From: JAZKHE01 sp040385525
Lineage (GTDB): Bacteria; Bacteroidota; Bacteroidia; UBA4408
Assembly (NCBI GenBank): GCA_040385525.1
Contig: JAZKHE010000002.1
Coordinates: forward strand, 434,001-498,000
DNA length: 64,000 nucleotides
Direction: 5' to 3'
Shown piece after piece: positions 16,228 to 25,169 of this stretch. Under the pieces are notes generated by a model. That model saw only the letters and a program-made list of their open reading frames with translations, made no database searches and was not told the DNA's origin. The position numbers and the translations under genes are program-made. Every line of letters starts with the position of its first letter. Position 1 is the first letter of the stretch.

Positions 16228-17041
16228 CAACAACAATTCTTTCTACGTTAGTTTTATTATTCGATTTAATTTTAATCAAATAAATTCCGTTTTCTACTGA
16301 TTCAGAAATAGAGTAACTATTCGTTTTATTCGGTTTAAACGCTTGAATTACTTTTCCATCAATTGAAATGAGCTCAATACTTTCAGTTGTTAAATTATTT
16401 AAAATCGAAAAATTTTCAATTATTGGATTTGGAAATAGTTGCAATTCGTTTTTTTCGGTGATTTCATTAACGCCTACTGTAGTATTTTCTGAAGCTGTTA
16501 ACGTTGATGCAAAAGTTAAATCTCCACTATCGCTGTTACTTGAATTGGCTGCAATAAAAGAACCATAAAAAGTAACATCGCCAGTTCCTTCAGCAGGAGC
16601 AACCCAATCAAAAGTCCATGTTTTTTGATTACTTGTGGCGCTGGTTCCGCTTGTGGTGTGGGTTATATATTTGCTGCTTCCAACTAATTTTGTTTGAGTT
16701 CCTTTGTTTATTAAAGTTCCTAATAAATCGCCATTATCGTTTTGTGGAGAAATTTGAAAACCAAACTTATTTATACTTGTTCTGCTAATACTTGCTGTTA
16801 TTGTGTAGGTGCTTAGTGGTGTGTAGCCTTCCGTAGGTATATCGCTGGTTATTAAATCTGTTAATGCAGAAATTGTACCATTATGGCAACTTGTACAGTT
16901 AGAAGCATCACCTGGCGAGTTGGTTTTGCCCGACGGGGCTCCACTTCCATTTCCCATTAAATTAGAATTGTTGAACAATACAGTACACACTATTATTACT
17001 ATAAAAATCCAACTTGAGCTAAAAACAATCTTACTTTTCAT
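16220..17041 (-). CDS. Choice-of-anchor V protein with T9SS type A tail and CxxCH motif
   Basis: A 273-residue secreted protein. Residues 1-30 form a signal peptide; C49-T-S-C52-H53 is a CxxCH motif of the c-heme type; residues 60-190 form a reelin-like beta domain (choice-of-anchor V); the end LFPNPI...NGIYLIKIKSNNKTNVERIVVAK is a T9SS type A sorting domain. It should therefore be exported and attached or released by the type IX system. CxxCH is part of the anchor-V family pattern, and whether heme is attached is not known. Confidence 0.82.
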   Translation of the reverse strand: MKSKIVFSSSWIFIVIIVCTVLFNNSNLMGNGSGAPSGKTNSPGDASNCTSCHNGTISALTDLITSDIPTEGYTPLSTYTITASISRTSINKFGFQISPQNDNGDLLGTLINKGTQTKLVGSSKYITHTTSGTSATSNQKTWTFDWVAPAEGTGDVTFYGSFIAANSSNSDSGDLTFASTLTASENTTVGVNEITEKNELQLFPNPIIENFSILNNLTTESIELISIDGKVIQAFKPNKTNSYSISESVENGIYLIKIKSNNKTNVERIVVAK

Positions 17042-17163
17042 CTTTTATACCGATTATAAGTTTAAAGTTACCAATAAATGTACATACATCTAATTTTATT
17101 TGAAATTCTATTTTGTTAAAAACTAAAAACTTTCAATAATAGAATAATAAACAGCATAATGAT

Positions 17164-17171
17164 TATTTTTG
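17164..17171 (+). promoter_or_regulatory. -7 box of flavin reductase gene
   Basis: TATTTTTG fits TAnnTTTG and ends 16 bp before the ATG at 17188. No clear -33 TTTG. It would drive the flavin reductase and the DUF3127 gene 13 bp behind it. Confidence 0.4.
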
Positions 17172-17187
17172 TTTTATAATTGATTGT

Positions 17188-18087
17188 ATGCTAAGCGTTA
17201 TTCCTAAAGAACTTCCTACTCCTAAATTACATGCGTATTTGCAGGGTGCAATTGGTCCACGACCTATTGCTTTTGCTAGTACTATTGATAAAGATGGAAA
17301 CCCAAATTTGAGTCCGTTTAGCTTTTTTAATGTTTTTAGTGCTAATCCGCCAATGTTAATTTTTTCGCCAGCTCGCAGAGTGCGCGATAATACTACAAAA
17401 CACACATTAGAAAACGTAAAACAAGTTCCAGAAGTTGTAATTAATGTTGTAAATTATAACATTGTTCAGCAAACATCTTTAGCAAGCACAGAGTATGCAA
17501 AAGGAATTAATGAATTTGAAAAGGCAGGTTTAACAGCGGTTGCATCAGATTTAGTAAAACCTTTTCGAGTAAAAGAATCGCCTGTACAGTTTGAATGTTT
17601 AGTTAGAGATGTTATTGCATTGGGTGATCAAGGCGGTGCAGGAAATTTAGTTTTGGCTGAAGTAGTAAAAATTCACATTGACGAAAGTGTTTTAGATACG
17701 AATCAAAATATAGATCAACAAAAAATAGATTTAGTTGCGCGTATGGGTGGCGATTGGTATTGCCGTGCTTTTGGCGATGCTTTGTTTGAAGTTGCTAAAC
17801 CACTTGTAACTATTGGAATTGGAGTAGATTCAATTCCGCGTAGCATTAAAAATAGTAAAATATTAACAGGCAATAACTTAGGTCAGTTAGGCAACGTAGA
17901 GCATTTGCCTACCGCCGAAGAAATTGCAAAATATAAAACCTCGGGTGTAATTGCAGAAGCATTTCAAGATTACGGACATAACCTTCCGCACCTTGAAGAA
18001 CATTTGCACCATATTGCACACCGCTTATTAGAAGATGGAAAAGTAGAAGAAGCGTGGAAGGTTTTATTAACCATTAAAAATAATTAA
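17188..18087 (+). CDS. Flavin reductase family protein (FMN-binding)
   Basis: The 299-residue product matches the FMN-binding split-barrel flavin reductases: GAIGPRPIAFASTIDKDGNPNLSPFSFFN, with RPIA and SPFSFF near the flavin, then PPMLIFSPARRVRD. These enzymes reduce flavin with NAD(P)H or act as flavin-dependent oxidases of unknown substrate. The C-terminal 100 residues (VDSIPRSIKNSKILTGNNLGQLGNVEHLPT) are typical of the larger Bacteroidota members. It is followed by the DUF3127 gene after 13 bp. Confidence 0.87.
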   Translation: MLSVIPKELPTPKLHAYLQGAIGPRPIAFASTIDKDGNPNLSPFSFFNVFSANPPMLIFSPARRVRDNTTKHTLENVKQVPEVVINVVNYNIVQQTSLASTEYAKGINEFEKAGLTAVASDLVKPFRVKESPVQFECLVRDVIALGDQGGAGNLVLAEVVKIHIDESVLDTNQNIDQQKIDLVARMGGDWYCRAFGDALFEVAKPLVTIGIGVDSIPRSIKNSKILTGNNLGQLGNVEHLPTAEEIAKYKTSGVIAEAFQDYGHNLPHLEEHLHHIAHRLLEDGKVEEAWKVLLTIKNN

Positions 18088-18100
18088 AAGCAAATATATC

Positions 18101-18514
18101 ATGTTTAACATCACAGGAACCCTAAAAGTAAAAACGGCTACACAGCAAGTGTCAGACAAGTTTAAAAAAAGAGAATTCGTTATTGTAGAAAATAGCTCTC
18201 CTTACCCTCAGTTTATTAGTTTTCAATTAACGCAAGATAAATGCAGTTTAATTGATAATATTATGGAAGGAAACGACATTAAAGTTTATTTTAATTTGCG
18301 TGGTAGAGAATGGCAAAGTCCTCAAGGCGAAACAAAATATTTTAATTCGTTAGAGGCTTGGAAAATTGAAATGGCTGGACAAGCAGCTCCACAACAAGCT
18401 CCACAACAATTTAATAATTATGGTGCTCCGCAAGCTACACCGGCTCCAAGTGCTGCACCAAGTGTAATGGAAAACTTTTTAAAGAAAGACGACGAAGACG
18501 ATTTGCCGTTTTAA
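18101..18514 (+). CDS. DUF3127 family OB-fold protein with SSB-like tail
   Basis: A 137-residue protein. Residues 1-90 match DUF3127, an OB-fold-like domain (MFNITGTLKVKTATQQVSDK, IKVYFNLRGREW, YFNSLEAWKIE). A Gln/Pro/Ala-rich linker follows, and the end is DDEDDLPF, nearly the acidic tip of single-stranded DNA-binding proteins (DDDIPF). The family may bind single-stranded DNA and recruit repair enzymes through the tail; this is inference. Its terminator lies 12 bp behind. Confidence 0.85.
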   Translation: MFNITGTLKVKTATQQVSDKFKKREFVIVENSSPYPQFISFQLTQDKCSLIDNIMEGNDIKVYFNLRGREWQSPQGETKYFNSLEAWKIEMAGQAAPQQAPQQFNNYGAPQATPAPSAAPSVMENFLKKDDEDDLPF

Positions 18515-18525
18515 TAGAACTTAAT

Positions 18526-18576
18526 AAAAAAAACGTCCCGTTCCGATTGCTGTCGGGATTCGGGACGTTTTTTTTG
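18526..18576 (+). terminator. Rho-independent terminator after DUF3127 gene
   Basis: AAAAACGTCCCG (18529-18540) pairs with CGGGACGTTTTT (18561-18572); the loop has a second small CCCGT/CGGGA pairing. It ends in a run of eight T. Confidence 0.85.
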
Positions 18577-18666
18577 CAAACATATTTTTTTGTCTTGGTG
18601 AGTCACGGCGAAACATCTATTTTTTTTAGATTCTTGAATGTGTGTATAGAATAACAACCCAGGGGA

Positions 18667-18703
18667 AATTTGCACATTTAGCAAATTTATTAATCAGCAC
18701 ATT
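18667..18703. repeat. AATTTGCACATT / AGCACATTA intergenic repeat, copy 2
   Basis: AATTTGCACATTTAGCAAAT followed by CAGCACATTA, directly at the stop codon of the minus-strand phosphatase gene. It shares both blocks with 1501-1530. Confidence 0.5.
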
Positions 18704-21700
18704 ATATTTTTATTCCAATAATTAGAATATCATCAACTTGTTCTAAAATGCCTTTCCAATTTTCTAAAGCGTGTTTTAGTTTTTGTTGTTGAACCTCCAT
18801 TTCTTCATCACAAATAGAAAGTAACAATTGTTGTAAAGGTTTGTATTTGAATTTTTTAGCTTTTGGTCCGCCAAATTGATCTGGAAAACCGTCAGTTAGT
18901 GTGTAAATAATATCTCCTTTTTGCAAAGGAATTGTTGTGCTAGTAAATGATAAGTAATCTCTATCGTGTTTGCCCACAGGCATTTTGTCGGGTAATAATT
19001 CTATAAGTTGGTTTGTCATGCTGACGAAGGAAGCATCTCCATTTTTAGATTCTTCGCTCTGATCAGAATGACATTTGCGTATTATCCAAACAGGGTTATT
19101 TGCAGCAGTGTACATTAAGTTTTTCTTTTCTTTATCAAAAACAAGAATACTACAATCCATTCCATCTTTTCCTCCTTCAGCACTTCCATCTTCGGCTAGC
19201 GATGCAATTACTCTTTTTCGGGTATGGTTCAAAATATCTTTAGAATCAATAAAACCACGCTCGTTTATAGCTTCGTTTAAACAAGAAATATTTAACAAAC
19301 TCATAAAAGCACCCGGAACGCCATGCCCAGTACTATCGGCAGTAACTAAAGCAAAATTTTCGTTTTTAAGTTTTGATGCCCAATAAAAATCGCCACTTAC
19401 AACATCTTTTGGTTGAAAATAAATAAAGTAAGAATTCTGGTCAAAAGGTTGTGAGTTTAAGTTTTCGTCTAATAATTTTTTACTTGCTAGTAATGCGTGT
19501 TGAATTCTTTTAGCATAATTAATACTATCCGTAATTTCTTTGTTTTTTTCTTCTACAATTTCTTTTTGTTGTTCAATTTCGTGTGTTCGCTGTTGCACAA
19601 CTTGCTCTAAAGCTTGATTCTTTTTTCTTAATTGCTTTTCGCGCGATTTAATTAATAAATAAATTAAACCTATACCAACCAAAACACACAAGGATATAAA
19701 CCACCATGTTTGATAAAACGGCGCAGGAATTGTAAAACTAAAACTTGCTGGCTCTGTACTCCATACGCCATCATTATTACAAGCCTTTACTAAAAAAGTG
19801 TATTTACCAGCTGGTACGTTTTTGTACTTTGCAAAAGTTGCATCTTGTCCATCAACCCAATCAGCATCATAACCTTCTAACTTATATTTGTAACGAACTT
19901 TATTTCCATCGCGTAAACAAATGCCAACGAAATTAAATTTAAACTCGGAATGTGCGTCAATATATGTTTTGAAGTAATTTATCGTTTTTTCGTCTAATGG
20001 TTCGTTTAATATTCCAAATTCATTAGTAGATAAATAAACGCTTTCTAAATAAATTTTTGGAGCTACTTTATTACTTACATCTAAATATGGGTTTAGCTCA
20101 GCAACGCCATAAGCACTATTAAATACAATGTTGCCATTTAATAAATTAAAAAAATTAGGGGTTGGCTCTATTATTTTATCAGTTAATTGTTCTGAAGTTA
20201 AATTTTTAAAATCTACAATTTGTAAATAACCAGAAGCATTGTTATGCGAAATGAAAAAACGATAATCTTTTGAAAAATAAACTGAAAATAAACTGTTTGC
20301 TTTTAATAAGTTGTTTCTATCCAATCGTTTAAAAATGCAAGAATCTTTTTTAAACTCTAATTCTAATGCACCAAATGTACCATTACATTGATAATATTTT
20401 GAATTATATTTTATTGCTTTACTTGTCCACACCTTAGATTTTTCAATATTATCATCTACTTTATTTTGTTTATAGGAAGTTATTTTATTCCCTTTTTTTT
20501 GATAGACAAAATCTTTACAAATTAATAGAACATCGTCGGTTTCATTTTCGGGAAACCAAAGCACTTTAAATTTTTTCAAATTAACTTTTTGTGTAATTAA
20601 TTCGTTTTTTTCTAAATCGTATTGCAATAAACTCAAACTATCGTTTGCAATAAAATACAAACTGTTATCTTGGCAATTTAAATAAGTGCCATCAACAATA
20701 TCTTTTTTATAAATTATTTCGGAATTGTGATTGTTAGCATCAAAATACAAAACTGATAATTTACTATTTTTAATAAATTTTATATCATCATCATATTCAT
20801 CATCTTTTAGTATAGTAGCATAATACTTTGGTGTAGCAATAGTTTTATGAATAAATTTACCATCTCTATTTAACTGTGCATAAGATAATTTACGAACCAA
20901 AACATCTTTCTCAAATAAATACAATTCTTCTAACTGACCATATCTCCAGGTGCGATTAACTCTATTTTCAAAAAAAATTGTTTTTTTATTTCTTCTAAAC
21001 TCACCCTCAATGTAATGATGATGACCTTCTTTTTTATGGTCATGATTAAAACGTTTAATTGGCTTTGTCAATTGGTATGAGTTTATAACTGAACTGCTTT
21101 TTAACAGGCTTAGCGTTGTGTTATTATCCTCGTATTTATAAACTGTATTTTCACTGAAATGGATTTCCCTCTTTTCATCCTCAAATTGCTCAACTGCATC
21201 TTTTATGCTTAATTTAGATGGAGAGCACTTGTACAAGCCATTTGCGGTTGATAGCCAAATATTGTTTTCATTGTCTTTTAAATAAAAACTAACATGAGTT
21301 TCGCACTCTTTAATACTTAAATTATAACAGAGTGGTGATACTGTAAAACTTTCAAAATCTAATACTTTATCTTTTATCAAAAATTGTGTTGAGCTAATTT
21401 TTAAATGTTCGGGCAACACTTGACAGCTTTTATATTCTACTTTGTTTAATATTGCCCCAGTTTCTAAATCTATTTTTAAAAGATTATCACCAATGGTAAG
21501 TAAAGCTTGTTTTCTAATTATATTTAATTGAAAATTATAAGTATCTTCTAAACCAATTTCAACTGATATCCATTCTGTTTTGGAATTGTCTACTTTTAAA
21601 ACGTACAGCTTATTGAGTTTAAGTACTAAAGCATAAAATAAATTATTGTTTATTACTTCAATATCAAAAAATTGACATTCTACATCTATATCAATTTTAT

Positions 21701-22313
21701 ATTTTTTATTGGTTTCAAAATTATAGAACTCTTTGTCGTATTTACTTTTTTCATCATTAAATGGAGTGTACCATAAATTACCCAAATTATCGAATACATA
21801 ATTTTTAGACCATTTTTTTAAATCTTCTCTAAATGGAATTTTCCAACTTTTTTTACCGTCGAATATATAATCAGGGTATGTCGTTCTGCCATGTTTATCA
21901 AAACAACCAAAATTCCAATAATCAATTTTACCATTATTGGTATTAACATAACTAGTGGCAAAAGAATCAATTTTACAAAGCTCAATTTTATTATTCTTAA
22001 CTTTACCTAATCCACCAAATGTATTAAAAAACATTGCTGAATCACGTTCAACAAAACTATGTGACCCTAAATAGATCCCAATAAAATCATAATTTGGTAA
22101 ACTGTAATTTTTAAAATGTTTACCATCAAAACGGCTTACGCCATGCCCGTTCGCAATCCATAAAAATCCTTTTTTGTCTTGATATAATCCAGCACACCTA
22201 TCATCCAATAAACCATCTTTTATATCGTACTTTGTTGCGTAATAACCTTGTGCCATGCAATTGGCAATTGAGGAAATTAAAAAAAGGCATAGAAATATTT
22301 TAGTTTTCGTCAT
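18702..22313 (-). CDS. Two-component-type propeller sensor with SpoIIE-like PP2C phosphatase
   Basis: A 1203-residue membrane protein: signal peptide (1-21), a large periplasmic beta-propeller part beginning DIKDGLLDDRCAGLYQDKKG, Y_Y_Y domain (about 790-860), membrane helix (about 870-890, WWFISLCVLVGIGLIYLLI), coiled coil (about 890-935), and a C-terminal SpoIIE-type phosphatase (about 955-1203) with SGDFYWAS, TADSTGHGVPGAFMSLLN, DGMDCSILVFD and YTLTDGFPDQFGG. It probably dephosphorylates an unknown anti-sigma-factor antagonist in response to an extracellular signal. Residues about 1081-1101 come from an inserted repeat (19015-19073). It stands alone. Confidence 0.9.
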   Translation of the reverse strand: MTKTKIFLCLFLISSIANCMAQGYYATKYDIKDGLLDDRCAGLYQDKKGFLWIANGHGVSRFDGKHFKNYSLPNYDFIGIYLGSHSFVERDSAMFFNTFGGLGKVKNNKIELCKIDSFATSYVNTNNGKIDYWNFGCFDKHGRTTYPDYIFDGKKSWKIPFREDLKKWSKNYVFDNLGNLWYTPFNDEKSKYDKEFYNFETNKKYKIDIDVECQFFDIEVINNNLFYALVLKLNKLYVLKVDNSKTEWISVEIGLEDTYNFQLNIIRKQALLTIGDNLLKIDLETGAILNKVEYKSCQVLPEHLKISSTQFLIKDKVLDFESFTVSPLCYNLSIKECETHVSFYLKDNENNIWLSTANGLYKCSPSKLSIKDAVEQFEDEKREIHFSENTVYKYEDNNTTLSLLKSSSVINSYQLTKPIKRFNHDHKKEGHHHYIEGEFRRNKKTIFFENRVNRTWRYGQLEELYLFEKDVLVRKLSYAQLNRDGKFIHKTIATPKYYATILKDDEYDDDIKFIKNSKLSVLYFDANNHNSEIIYKKDIVDGTYLNCQDNSLYFIANDSLSLLQYDLEKNELITQKVNLKKFKVLWFPENETDDVLLICKDFVYQKKGNKITSYKQNKVDDNIEKSKVWTSKAIKYNSKYYQCNGTFGALELEFKKDSCIFKRLDRNNLLKANSLFSVYFSKDYRFFISHNNASGYLQIVDFKNLTSEQLTDKIIEPTPNFFNLLNGNIVFNSAYGVAELNPYLDVSNKVAPKIYLESVYLSTNEFGILNEPLDEKTINYFKTYIDAHSEFKFNFVGICLRDGNKVRYKYKLEGYDADWVDGQDATFAKYKNVPAGKYTFLVKACNNDGVWSTEPASFSFTIPAPFYQTWWFISLCVLVGIGLIYLLIKSREKQLRKKNQALEQVVQQRTHEIEQQKEIVEEKNKEITDSINYAKRIQHALLASKKLLDENLNSQPFDQNSYFIYFQPKDVVSGDFYWASKLKNENFALVTADSTGHGVPGAFMSLLNISCLNEAINERGFIDSKDILNHTRKRVIASLAEDGSAEGGKDGMDCSILVFDKEKKNLMYTAANNPVWIIRKCHSDQSEESKNGDASFVSMTNQLIELLPDKMPVGKHDRDYLSFTSTTIPLQKGDIIYTLTDGFPDQFGGPKAKKFKYKPLQQLLLSICDEEMEVQQQKLKHALENWKGILEQVDDILIIGIKI
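19015..19073. repeat. Palindromic repeat inserted in frame in the phosphatase gene
   Basis: GTCATGCTGA at one end and TCAGAATGAC at the other are imperfect inverted repeats; the interior holds GACGAAGGAAGCA and CCATTTTTAGA, which also occur at 22418-22494. The host protein without it would read NNPVWIIR...NQLIELLPDKMPVG, the usual phosphatase spacing; with it, about 21 extra residues (CHSDQSEESKNGDASFVSMT) appear with no frame change. Confidence 0.75.
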
Positions 22314-22417
22314 AAAAATTAGCTAAGCCAAAATACTAAAAAAATAATGGATTATAGATTTACAGACCCAAATTGGCTCATTAACCTATTTTCAAACTAA
22401 AAAATTTTCGTATAGCT

Positions 22418-22602
22418 CGTCCTTGCGACGAAGGAAGCAATCTACACGTAGCATTTCCATTTTTAAAAGACTGCTTCGTGCCTCGCAGTGACGGAACTTA
22501 GAGTTGCTTCGTTCCTCAGCAGGACAAAACACCACACTCGTCTTTGCGTGCCTTGAGCCGCAATCTCATTGTTAGTAGGAGATGGCGGAGCGAATCCGCC
22601 AT
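22418..22602. repeat. Cluster of degenerate palindromic repeats
   Basis: Within the 367-bp gap between the phosphatase and cold-shock genes. First unit (22418-22494): CGTCCTTGCGACGAAGGAAG opposite AGACTGCTTCGTGCCTCGCA, an imperfect inverted repeat. Second (about 22503-22566): GTTGCTTCGTTCCTC and CGTCTTTGCGTGCCTTGAG. Third: perfect hairpin ATGGCGGA / TCCGCCAT at 22582-22602 without a T run. These look like non-autonomous repeats of the REP/MITE type. A small plus-strand reading frame here is only repeat DNA. Confidence 0.7.
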
Positions 22603-22620
22603 GACGGTAGAAAGTATTAA

Positions 22621-22655
22621 AAACAAAAAATCCCGAAATTACTTTCGGGATTTTA
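22621..22655 (-). terminator. Rho-independent terminator of cold-shock gene
   Basis: AAAATCCCGAAA / TTTCGGGATTTT stem with loop TTAC, read from the minus strand and ending in T (A run 22624-22630). It lies 26 bp after the stop. Confidence 0.85.
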
Positions 22656-22680
22656 TGATTAAAATGTTTTTAAGGTTAAA

Positions 22681-22872
22681 CTATGATAGTTTTACGTTTA
22701 CTGCATTTAATCCTTTTTTTCCTTCTTGAACATCAAAAGTTACTTCATCATTCTCTCTGATTTTGTCTACTAAACCAGACACGTGTACAAAATACTCTTT
22801 TTGTGTTGCTTCATCTTTAATAAAACCGAAACCTTTAGTTTCATTAAAAAATTTTACTGTTCCTTTATTCAT
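22681..22872 (-). CDS. Cold-shock domain protein
   Basis: A 63-residue single cold-shock domain with RNP1-like KGFGFI (13-18) and RNP2-like YFVHVSGL (27-34), the two aromatic strips that bind single-stranded RNA and DNA. It acts as an RNA chaperone, and the acidic exposed face (DEATQKEYF) is typical. A full promoter and terminator flank it, so it is a single-gene transcript. Confidence 0.95.
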   Translation of the reverse strand: MNKGTVKFFNETKGFGFIKDEATQKEYFVHVSGLVDKIRENDEVTFDVQEGKKGLNAVNVKLS

Positions 22873-22891
22873 GATAATTAATTGTTTGTAG

Positions 22892-22921
22892 CAAAGCTAA
22901 ACATATTTTTTTTTATACAAA
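22892..22921 (-). promoter_or_regulatory. Promoter of cold-shock gene
   Basis: Minus strand reads TTTG-N18-TAGCTTTG, matching both consensus boxes. The -7 box ends 19 bp before the ATG, so the leader is short (about 12-15 nt), unlike the long thermosensor leader of E. coli cspA. Confidence 0.75.
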
Positions 22922-22954
22922 CTAAATTTGTCAAAAAATTGAAAAATTAGCCTT

Positions 22955-24190
22955 TTATGCCGCTTTTAGTTTATTTAGTGTGGATTTTTTGAGTTTTTCG
23001 AGTGCATATTCAATAGTAACTTTAAACTCTTTTTCTTTTAAAGAAGGCAGTTCAAACATGGCATCTGTCATAATTGCTTCGCAAATACCACGTAAACCTC
23101 TAGCGCCTAACTTAAATTCAATAGCTTTTTCTACAATTAAATCCAACGTAGCTTTATCAAAAGAAAGCGATACGCCATCTATATCAAAAAGCTTAGTGTA
23201 CTGTTTTATTAATGCATTTTTTGGCTCTGTTAAAATTCTACGCAAAGCATTTGCATCTAAAGGATTTAAGTAGGTTAAAACTGGCAAACGACCAATTAAT
23301 TCGGGTATTAAACCAAAACTTTTTAAATCGCTAGGCGTAATGTATTGCAATAAATTGTCTTTATCTATTTCTTCTTTGTCTTTTTTAACGCTGTAACCAA
23401 TGGCTTGTGTATCTAGTCTTTTCGCAATTTTTTTGGTTATTCCGTCAAAAGCGCCACCGCAAACAAACAAAATATTTTTAGTGTCAATTGCTACTAGTTT
23501 TTGTTCAGGATGTTTTCTTCCGCCTTGTGGTGGAACGTTTACAACAGAACCTTCTAATAACTTTAATAAACCTTGTTGCACACCTTCGCCCGAAACATCA
23601 CGAGTTATTGATGGATTATCAGATTTGCGAGCAATTTTATCTATCTCATCAATAAAAACAATTCCACGTTCTGCAGCGGCTACATCATAATCAGCCGCTT
23701 GCAACAAACGTACTAAAATGCTTTCTACATCTTCGCCAACATAACCTGCTTCAGTTAAAACAGTTGCATCGGCAATACAAAACGGAATGTTTAATACTTT
23801 AGCAATAGTCCGCGCTAAAAGCGTTTTGCCAGTGCCTGTTTCGCCAACCATTATTACATTCGATTTTTCAATTTCAATTTCGTCGGTTGCTGTAACCGAT
23901 CTTTGATTTAAACGTTTGTAATGATTGTAAACAGCTACACTCAACACTTTTTTTGCATCTTCTTGCCCAATAATGTATTCGTCTAGGTGAGATTTTATTT
24001 CCATTGGTTTTAGCAATTTTAATGCGCCAAAACCTTCTTTTTGTTTGCTTTGTATATCTTCTTTTACAATGCTGTGCGCTTGTTCAATACAAAAGTTGCA
24101 AATGTGCCCTGTAACACCTGCAATTAAAAGTGTTACATCTTTTTTATCTCTTCCGCAAAACGAACATTTAATTCCTTTTTCTGCTGCCAT
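22955..24190 (-). CDS. clpX: ATP-dependent Clp protease ATP-binding subunit ClpX
   Basis: ClpX unfolds substrates and feeds them to ClpP. The 411-residue protein has the four-cysteine zinc domain (CSFC...CNFC, residues 10-35), Walker [13 protein letters not shown], Walker [12 protein letters not shown], the pore-loop GYVGED, the ClpP-docking loop region and the arginine-finger stretch [11 protein letters not shown]. Length is normal. A terminator lies between it and clpP, so the two are probably transcribed separately. Confidence 0.98.
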   Translation of the reverse strand: MAAEKGIKCSFCGRDKKDVTLLIAGVTGHICNFCIEQAHSIVKEDIQSKQKEGFGALKLLKPMEIKSHLDEYIIGQEDAKKVLSVAVYNHYKRLNQRSVTATDEIEIEKSNVIMVGETGTGKTLLARTIAKVLNIPFCIADATVLTEAGYVGEDVESILVRLLQAADYDVAAAERGIVFIDEIDKIARKSDNPSITRDVSGEGVQQGLLKLLEGSVVNVPPQGGRKHPEQKLVAIDTKNILFVCGGAFDGITKKIAKRLDTQAIGYSVKKDKEEIDKDNLLQYITPSDLKSFGLIPELIGRLPVLTYLNPLDANALRRILTEPKNALIKQYTKLFDIDGVSLSFDKATLDLIVEKAIEFKLGARGLRGICEAIMTDAMFELPSLKEKEFKVTIEYALEKLKKSTLNKLKAA

Positions 24191-24204
24191 TTTTAAATTT
24201 TTTA

Positions 24205-24212
24205 CAAAAATA
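24205..24212 (-). promoter_or_regulatory. -7 box of clpX
   Basis: Minus-strand TATTTTTG fits TAnnTTTG, 14 bp before the clpX ATG. No TTTG was found at the expected -33 distance. Together with the clpP terminator just upstream it suggests an independent clpX start. Confidence 0.4.
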
Positions 24213-24245
24213 CACCGAATGTATTTATATATGAATTATGTTAAC

Positions 24246-24272
24246 AAAAAAAAGGTGCTTGAGTAAGCACCT
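24246..24272 (-). terminator. Rho-independent terminator of clpP
   Basis: AGGTGCTT / AAGCACCT stem with loop GAGT; on the minus strand it is followed by a run of T (A run at 24246-24253). It lies 29 bp after the clpP stop. Confidence 0.8.
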
Positions 24273-24301
24273 CTTTCTTAAAATTAAATCACGTAAACTT
24301 A

Positions 24302-24976
24302 TTATTTATTGTTTCTAATTAACACTTCGTCAATCATACCATATTCTTTAGCTTCTTGAGCAATCATCCAGTAATCGCGCTCGCTATCTTTGTGCACTTT
24401 ATCAAAAGTTTGACCAGAGTGTTCAGAAATAATTTGATACAATTCTTCTTTTAACTTTAACATTTCGCGTAAGTTAATTTCCATATCTGTTGCAACACCT
24501 TGTGCTCCGCCAGATGGTTGATGAATCATAACGCGCGAGTGTTTTAAAGCAGTACGTTTACCAGCAGCACCTGCACACAAAATAACCGCACCCATTGATG
24601 CTGCCATACCTGTACAAATTGTTGCTACATCGCAAGTAATGTATTGCATTGTGTCGTAAATACCTAAACCTGCGTAAACACTTCCTCCTGGAGAGTTTAA
24701 ATAAATTTGAATGTCTTTTTTATTATCAACAGATTCTAAAAACAAAAGTTGTGCTTGTACAATGTTTGCAACCTGATCGTCGATTCCTGTTCCTAAAAAA
24801 ATAATTCTATCCATCATTAAACGCGAAAACACGTCCATTTGAGCAACGTTTAACTGGCGCTCTTCAATAATGTAAGGAGTTAAATTGGTAATAGAGTTAG
24901 TGTAGCTATCTAACGTGTTGCTACTCATGCCTCTGTGCTTAATAGCATATTTTCTAAATTCGTTGTTGTTAAACAT
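24302..24976 (-). CDS. clpP: ATP-dependent Clp protease proteolytic subunit ClpP
   Basis: ClpP is the serine protease core of the ClpXP machine. The 224-residue sequence carries the nucleophile Ser in GMAASMGAVILCAGA, His in SRVMIHQPSGG and the handle region KVHKDSERDYWM with the catalytic Asp. The N-terminal extension (about 30 residues, ending SYTNSITNLTPYIIEERQ) is longer than in E. coli and normal for Bacteroidota. Upstream of clpX in the usual order, but the intervening terminator implies a separate transcript. Confidence 0.98.
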   Translation of the reverse strand: MFNNNEFRKYAIKHRGMSSNTLDSYTNSITNLTPYIIEERQLNVAQMDVFSRLMMDRIIFLGTGIDDQVANIVQAQLLFLESVDNKKDIQIYLNSPGGSVYAGLGIYDTMQYITCDVATICTGMAASMGAVILCAGAAGKRTALKHSRVMIHQPSGGAQGVATDMEINLREMLKLKEELYQIISEHSGQTFDKVHKDSERDYWMIAQEAKEYGMIDEVLIRNNK

Positions 24977-25169
24977 AGTGTAGTTTTTTTATGTTTGTAA
25001 AATTATAATTTAATGTGAAGAAGTCAAACTTTAAACCAAAATCATTTTAATGTCAGTTTGACAGCACCGTATTTGTGCTCAGTTTAATGTTAAATTGCTG
25101 CATAATGAAAAACAATAGAAAACATTAAATTTTAATTATTGAACTTTGAATCTCCAACCTTAATTAAGC

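Noticed and set aside
22582..22602. GGCGGA/TCCGCC hairpin as a terminator
   Set aside because: No T run on either side; treated as a repeat.
22544..22729. Plus-strand reading frame of 61 codons
   Set aside because: It consists of palindromic repeat DNA and runs into the antisense of the cold-shock gene.
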